DNA of 8,750 nucleotides from JBDTMC01 sp039934475 (GTDB lineage Bacteria; Acidobacteriota; Terriglobia; Bryobacterales; Bryobacteraceae): assembly GCA_039934475.1 (NCBI GenBank), contig JBDTMC010000333.1, positions 1-8,750 of the forward strand, given 5' to 3'. The translations under genes were made by a program, and so were the position numbers. Under the pieces are notes generated by a model that saw only the letters and a list, made by a program, of their open reading frames with translations, was not told where the DNA came from and did not search any database. This document shows, piece after piece, positions 5,646 to 8,750 of the stretch (positions are counted from its first letter, which is position 1; each line of letters begins with the position of its first letter).

Positions 5646-7007
5646 CTACTGCGCCGTCAACGATCCGAACAGCCCATGCGCCTCGCCCGCAATCCCAGCA
5701 GCGAAGTACAGCGTGGTCGTCGGCCCAGCTCCCGAACCATTGCCGAATGACAATCCCCACAGTCCGGCAATCTTCAATGTCGCGCCGCTGGTATTCTTCA
5801 CTACATCTTTGACCTTGCCCGTCGCCGGATCAAAAGCGACAATCGTCCCCGATCCGAATTGCCCCACCAGCAACGTATTGCTCAAAACACCGAAGTTATT
5901 CGGTGCCATCGCCATTCCCCATGGAGCATTCAGCCAGTTTCCATGCGCCAGCCGCCCCGTCAGTTTCCCTGCCATAGTGAAGATGCTGATGTAGCCAAAA
6001 CCCGCTCCAGCCACCTCGTCGTGCTTGGTCGCGTCCTGCTTCGCCCACGTCACGTAAATCTTCCCGCCGATGTTTTGCACGTTGAACGGTCCGTATCCGG
6101 CTGGCACAGCCGCGTCCTTAAACGCCGACGGATTGATCGCCAGTGGATTGAAGGCGCCATCAAACACTTCGATGGCTCCGCTGAAGAAGTTGGCTGCATA
6201 CAGGACATTCGCAGTGCTGATCTGCCCGATTGCTAGGCCCTTGTAGACCGCCTGGCCCGTGCGATTTACCTTCAACACCGCACTGTTCGCGGACACCGCG
6301 GGATTCCAGCCTGAAATTGATCCATCCTCGGTCACAAACAGGAACAGCGAGGGGCTGCCCGAAGCTATCTGGAAGGCCGACGTGGGATTGTAAACGATGC
6401 CCGTAGCCGGTCCCGGAGGACCATTCGGTGGAGCAGGCGGAACCGTCACCACCAAGGGGTTGATCACACCCGCGCCGTCATACAACAGCGATAGTCCCTT
6501 GCCGTTCGAATTCACCCACCACGGCCCGGTCGGAGTCTTGTCCAGCCCCCACGCGTTCACAAGATTCGGATCTTTGTGGGTCGCCAGACTAGTCACGTCC
6601 GACACTAAGTTGGTTTGAACGTACTTGTTTTGCGCCGCCGCCATGACGTGAATCTTCCCGGACATGCCCGTAGCCGTTCCATTACCAACATCGGTACCGT
6701 GTAGGCTGCAGAAATAGACAATATCGCCTGCCGTCGTGAACGTGTGGTCGAAGGTGAACGGCGTGTTCTGAACGCCGGAGTTAAAAGTCTCGGCAGACCC
6801 TGCCACCGTTTGGACGGTATGGTGCGACGCGTCCCATACCCAATGAATTGTGTCTCCAACCTGAATCGTCGGATCGAAATGTGCCCCACCGATACCCGTA
6901 TCGGTGTAGTCGAAGTTGACCACATGGACAGTAATTGTTTGAGCCGCGCTTGCGGGTAGTGCGAGAAGCGCCGCACCCAGCATCGTGGCCGTGAGCATAT
7001 TACGCAT
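5646..7007 (-). CDS. Secreted cupredoxin-TIGR03118 fusion protein
   Basis: A 453-residue exported protein of unknown function with two parts. Residues 1-22 are a Sec signal (MRN, then a hydrophobic core, cleavage near ASA-AQ). Residues 23-122 form a plastocyanin-like domain with type 1 copper ligands His63 (DASHHTV), Cys100 and His103 (YFCSLHG), and probably Met115. The Cys-to-Met segment is longer than in most plastocyanins because of an inserted TDVGNGTATG. Residues 128-453 match the TIGR03118 family: NLVNAWGLDKTPTGPWWVNSNG near the start, LNAPWGMAMAPNNFG, and the ending GEAHGLFGSLTAQ. Its repeated strand pattern suggests a beta-propeller-like fold. No PEP-CTERM tail follows. Cys100 is the only cysteine, consistent with a copper site. 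The start has a strong GGAGGT 4 nt upstream. Fused copper and propeller-like domains suggest extracellular redox or surface binding, which is inference. Confidence 0.88.
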   Translation of the reverse strand: MRNMLTATMLGAALLALPASAAQTITVHVVNFDYTDTGIGGAHFDPTIQVGDTIHWVWDASHHTVQTVAGSAETFNSGVQNTPFTFDHTFTTAGDIVYFCSLHGTDVGNGTATGMSGKIHVMAAAQNKYVQTNLVSDVTSLATHKDPNLVNAWGLDKTPTGPWWVNSNGKGLSLLYDGAGVINPLVVTVPPAPPNGPPGPATGIVYNPTSAFQIASGSPSLFLFVTEDGSISGWNPAVSANSAVLKVNRTGQAVYKGLAIGQISTANVLYAANFFSGAIEVFDGAFNPLAINPSAFKDAAVPAGYGPFNVQNIGGKIYVTWAKQDATKHDEVAGAGFGYISIFTMAGKLTGRLAHGNWLNAPWGMAMAPNNFGVLSNTLLVGQFGSGTIVAFDPATGKVKDVVKNTSGATLKIAGLWGLSFGNGSGAGPTTTLYFAAGIAGEAHGLFGSLTAQ

Positions 7008-7011
7008 ACAA

Positions 7012-7045
7012 ACCTCCGTGAGCCAAGGGGCTCTTCCGGATTTTA
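7012..7045 (-). promoter_or_regulatory. Promoter, 5' stem-loop and ribosome binding site of the cupredoxin fusion gene
   Basis: On the minus strand TAAAAT (7040-7045) is a five-of-six -10. Normal spacing puts the transcript start near 7033, exactly at the foot of a 5-bp stem GAGCC-CCTT-GGCTC (7020-7033). The Shine-Dalgarno GGAGGT (7012-7017) follows, then 4 nt and ATG. The leader would be about 26 nt. Known 5'-terminal stem-loops protect mRNAs from decay, so a stabilising role is plausible. No convincing -35 at 17 nt was found. The arrangement contrasts with the leaderless-type starts of neighbouring genes. Confidence 0.55.
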
Positions 7046-7116
7046 GCCTCCACCACTCGGTAGGAGTTGTTAATTCCCTGTCACGCGTATGAAGTCTTAG
7101 AAGCCTGCCATTTCGT

Positions 7117-7122
7117 TAGAAT
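7117..7122 (+). promoter_or_regulatory. -10-like hexamer before the possible aspartokinase relic
   Basis: TAGAAT matches five of six -10 consensus bases and ends 5 nt before the GTG and 8 nt before the ATG of the short frame at 7128-7208. The layout copies the other leaderless starts in the window. It could be a promoter that survived along with the truncated gene start, or chance. Confidence 0.3.
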
Positions 7123-7127
7123 GCCGT

Positions 7128-7208
7128 GTGATGAAATTCGGCGGCCAGTCGATAACCTCTGTCCAAGCTCCTTGCATTGCGGCCATTTTCAACACCGTCC
7201 GGTTTTAG
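7128..7208 (+). pseudogene. Possible relic of an aspartokinase gene start
   Basis: GTG-ATG opens a 26-codon frame that begins (V)MKFGGQSI and continues with a SV-x-A pattern and CIAAIFNTVRF before TAG. Aspartokinases begin with VMKFGGTSV followed by a helix of similar composition, so the frame resembles the first two dozen codons of lysC. Nothing aspartokinase-like is seen after the stop in any frame, so if the resemblance is real this is a truncated remnant left by rearrangement. The identity rests on about six residues and may be coincidence. A short expressed peptide is the alternative. Confidence 0.3.
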
Positions 7209-7316
7209 GCAATGCTCGCAACACTTTGAGAAAACGGGAGATCCGGGCAAATCATGCCGCAGCTCTCACCACTTCACCACGGTTTTCGTTGCACGCGGCC
7301 CCCAGCGCCAATGCTG

Positions 7317-7322
7317 TACACT
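7317..7322 (+). promoter_or_regulatory. -10-like hexamer of the DUF1080 gene
   Basis: TACACT, preceded directly by TG, ends 6 nt before the ATG at 7329 with only CCCAGT between them and no Shine-Dalgarno. The spacing equals that at glmS and arsR and supports the ATG at 7329 over the upstream in-frame ATGs at 7254 and 7311. No -35 is recognisable. Confidence 0.5.
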
Positions 7323-7328
7323 CCCAGT

Positions 7329-8441
7329 ATGTTCGCTTGTCTTCTGCCCCTCCTCCTCCTGGCCCCCGCCGCGGAACCCGGCTTCACTCCCCTCTTCGAC
7401 GGACAGACCCTTTCCGGTTGGACCATTCGTGAAGGCCCTGAGTCCGCCTTCTATGTCCGCGACGGCGCGATCGTTGTCCACGAAGGCGCTAACTTCCCCA
7501 CCTGGCTCCGCTCCGCCCGCCAGTATGAGAACTTCGACTTCCGTGGGGAGTACTATGTCAAGGGTTGGATTAACTCCGGTATTTACTTACATGCTCCGGA
7601 ACATGGCCGTAACATACAAACCGGAATCAAGATCGCGATCTTCCACCAACAGGACGCCCAGCCTCGTCCCGAATCGAACGGCGCCGTCTTCCCCCTCATC
7701 CCGCCCTCCAAGGTCAACATTCGTAACAATGGCGAGTGGAATACTTTCCGCATCCTGATGGAGTGGCCACGCCTCCAGGTTTGGATGAACGAAGAGCAAG
7801 TTCAGAATCTCGACCTCTCCGCCGATCCCGAACTCCGCTACCGCCTCCGCCGCGGCTACCTCGGTCTCGAATCACTCTCCTACCCGATACGCTTTCGAAA
7901 TCTGCGTGTCAGCGAGCTCCCCTCCAGCGACACCCGGCAGTCTCTCTATGAAACAGCCGGCGACCTCGACCGCAACTGGTACGTAGCCGACGGCAAAGCG
8001 ACATGGGAAGACTTAGGCGGCGTTCTCCGCGCCGACGGCACGGGCTACCTCGCGACCAAAGCAAAATACAAGGACTTCGAATTCCAAACCTACATCCGAG
8101 CCAGTCGCTTCTCCAACGGAGGCATCATGGTCCGCTGCCACGGCGACAAGCGCGATGAAGCCGACTACGAAATCCAACTCCACGACGTCGAGGGCGCCAC
8201 TTACCCAACCGGTTCCCTCTACCACTTCAAGCGAGCCATCTACCCGCGAATCCAACCCGAACAATGGTACCTGTTCCAGTTAGTCGTGAAGGGCCCCAAA
8301 GCGCTCGTCCGGATCAATGGCGAAACCGTCATGGAATACGACAAGCTCGACTGGACCGAGTCCGGCCACATCATGATCCAGGCCCATCAGAACGACCACT
8401 GGATCGAATACAAGCACATCACGGTAAAACCCCTGGAGTAG
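7329..8441 (+). CDS. Secreted tandem DUF1080 (3-keto-disaccharide hydrolase-like) protein
   Basis: A 370-residue exported protein with two copies of the DUF1080 fold (concanavalin-like beta-sandwich, now annotated as 3-keto-disaccharide hydrolase). Residues 1-15 look like a short signal peptide (MFACLLPLLLLAPA), unusual in lacking a positive charge. Domain 1 (about 18-195) opens with the family signature FTPLFDGQTLSGW and includes NSGIYLHAP and GEWNTFRILMEWPRLQVWMN, ending FRNLRVSELP. Domain 2 (about 205-370) lacks the LFDG opening but repeats the body: SNGGIMVRCHG, DYEIQLHDVEG, EQWYLFQLVVKGPKALVRINGE, and a closing IEYKHITVKPLE. Members act on oxidised disaccharides or bind polysaccharide outside the cytoplasm. 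The exact substrate is unknown. The earlier in-frame start at 7254 would put 25 unlikely residues before the signal. The neighbours give no pathway hint. Confidence 0.9.
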   Translation: MFACLLPLLLLAPAAEPGFTPLFDGQTLSGWTIREGPESAFYVRDGAIVVHEGANFPTWLRSARQYENFDFRGEYYVKGWINSGIYLHAPEHGRNIQTGIKIAIFHQQDAQPRPESNGAVFPLIPPSKVNIRNNGEWNTFRILMEWPRLQVWMNEEQVQNLDLSADPELRYRLRRGYLGLESLSYPIRFRNLRVSELPSSDTRQSLYETAGDLDRNWYVADGKATWEDLGGVLRADGTGYLATKAKYKDFEFQTYIRASRFSNGGIMVRCHGDKRDEADYEIQLHDVEGATYPTGSLYHFKRAIYPRIQPEQWYLFQLVVKGPKALVRINGETVMEYDKLDWTESGHIMIQAHQNDHWIEYKHITVKPLE

Positions 8442-8750
8442 GCATCCGACTCCTGTCTCCGTCTCAGGGCAGGAACTCCTCGCTCTGGAAGAGTCGACGA
8501 ATGGAAAAGTGAGCGAACTCTACCAAAGCAAACGCCGCCGCGCAAGGTACCGTCGCACCCCCGTCTGAGGCAACCTCCCCCACGCCACCAACCCGCGACT
8601 GTTAGGCACCGGTGTTTTGTGCTGAGAGCCAGCAGTCCGTGGCTCGAAAAATGGGCGCGATTTTCCGACCCCGGTAAGCTACTGTAAATACGGGAGTTCC
8701 CAAGGGAGGAAATTCGTGCCTGTTTGAATGTATAGGGGCGGAGATGAGAA
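8442..8750. other. Non-coding end region with hairpins and a possible gene start
   Basis: No complete gene is seen. Structures include the hairpin at 8451-8474, the 8-bp palindrome CACCGGTG at 8607-8614, a 6-bp hairpin GAGCCA/TGGCTC at 8626-8645, and a weak GAAAA/TTTTC stem at 8646-8665. Near the edge, GGGAGGA (8704-8710) lies 5 nt before a GTG at 8716 whose frame ends after three codons (GTG CCT GTT TGA). An ATG at 8728 follows directly in the same frame and stays open to the window end. The next rightward gene may start there, but seven codons are not enough to name it. Confidence 0.45.
8451..8474 (+). terminator. Hairpin after the DUF1080 gene
   Basis: TCCTG (8451-8455) pairs with CAGGA (8470-8474), and the stem extends inward by three more pairs, two of them G-T, leaving an 8-nt loop. 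It begins 10 nt after the stop codon. No T-run follows, so its ability to terminate alone is doubtful. It may mark the 3' end of the transcript. Confidence 0.35.

Larger units (their letters stand above)
7008..7328. other. Divergent intergenic region
   Basis: This 321-nt gap separates the leftward cupredoxin fusion from the rightward DUF1080 gene. It holds the leader and promoter of the former (to about 7045), the possible aspartokinase relic with its own hexamer (7117-7208), and the DUF1080 hexamer (7317-7322). The remaining 7209-7310 shows no recognisable gene, repeat or strong hairpin. Confidence 0.6.

Noticed and set aside
7254..7328. Upstream in-frame ATGs (7254, 7311) as the DUF1080 start
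   Set aside because: They put 25 or 6 residues before the signal peptide and do not fit the TACACT hexamer 6 nt before 7329.
7177..7758. A 193-codon plus-strand frame across the DUF1080 start
   Set aside because: Ser/Pro/Arg-rich composition typical of an out-of-frame shadow; it overlaps the well-supported DUF1080 gene in another frame.

Overview
The window is 8.75 kb of GC-rich bacterial chromosome carrying nine well-supported protein genes, no RNA genes, no CRISPR array and no intact mobile element. My best guess for the source is an Acidobacteriota of the Bryobacterales/Solibacter type. That rests on the Tat-exported aldo/keto reductase, a TIGR03118-type secreted protein, a tandem DUF1080 (3-keto-disaccharide hydrolase-like) protein, strong C-ending codon preference, and several genes with a -10-like hexamer only 6-7 bases before the start codon. 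It is inference from gene content, not proof.

Layout. Bases 1-290 are non-coding, rich in short direct and inverted repeats, and end in two perfect hairpins just before glmS. Bases 291-3555 read rightward: glmS (glucosamine-6-phosphate synthase), a YjbQ-family gene overlapping it by 4 nt, and a Tat-signal aldo/keto reductase. Bases 3559-5491 read leftward and form a compact arsenic operon in the order arsR, arsC (thioredoxin-type), arsM (arsenite S-adenosylmethionine methyltransferase), MmcQ/YjbR-family gene. Its junctions are GTGA and ATGA overlaps plus a 6-nt gap, and no efflux permease lies inside it. A leftward cupredoxin-TIGR03118 fusion follows (5646-7007). The 321-nt divergent intergenic region may hold a relic of an aspartokinase gene start. 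A rightward secreted tandem DUF1080 protein (7329-8441) and about 300 nt of structured non-coding DNA finish the window.

How the genes work together. GlmS feeds amino-sugar synthesis for the cell wall. In the ars operon, ArsC would reduce arsenate to arsenite, ArsR would be released from DNA by arsenite through C-terminal cysteines, and ArsM would methylate the arsenite to products that can leave the cell, so the operon is a reduce-and-methylate route rather than a reduce-and-pump route. The aldo/keto reductase, cupredoxin fusion and DUF1080 protein are predicted to act outside the cytoplasm and are not obviously linked to the arsenic genes.

A theme across the window is two modes of translation start. 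Four genes (glmS, the aldo/keto reductase, arsR, DUF1080) have a -10-like hexamer 6-7 nt before ATG and no Shine-Dalgarno, so leaderless mRNAs are likely. The cupredoxin fusion instead has a promoter further back, a 5'-end stem-loop and a strong Shine-Dalgarno. I see no clearly novel multi-gene system. The most unusual items are the pump-less ars operon with its appended YjbR gene, the cupredoxin-TIGR03118 fusion with a stretched copper-ligand loop, and the leaderless promoter pattern.
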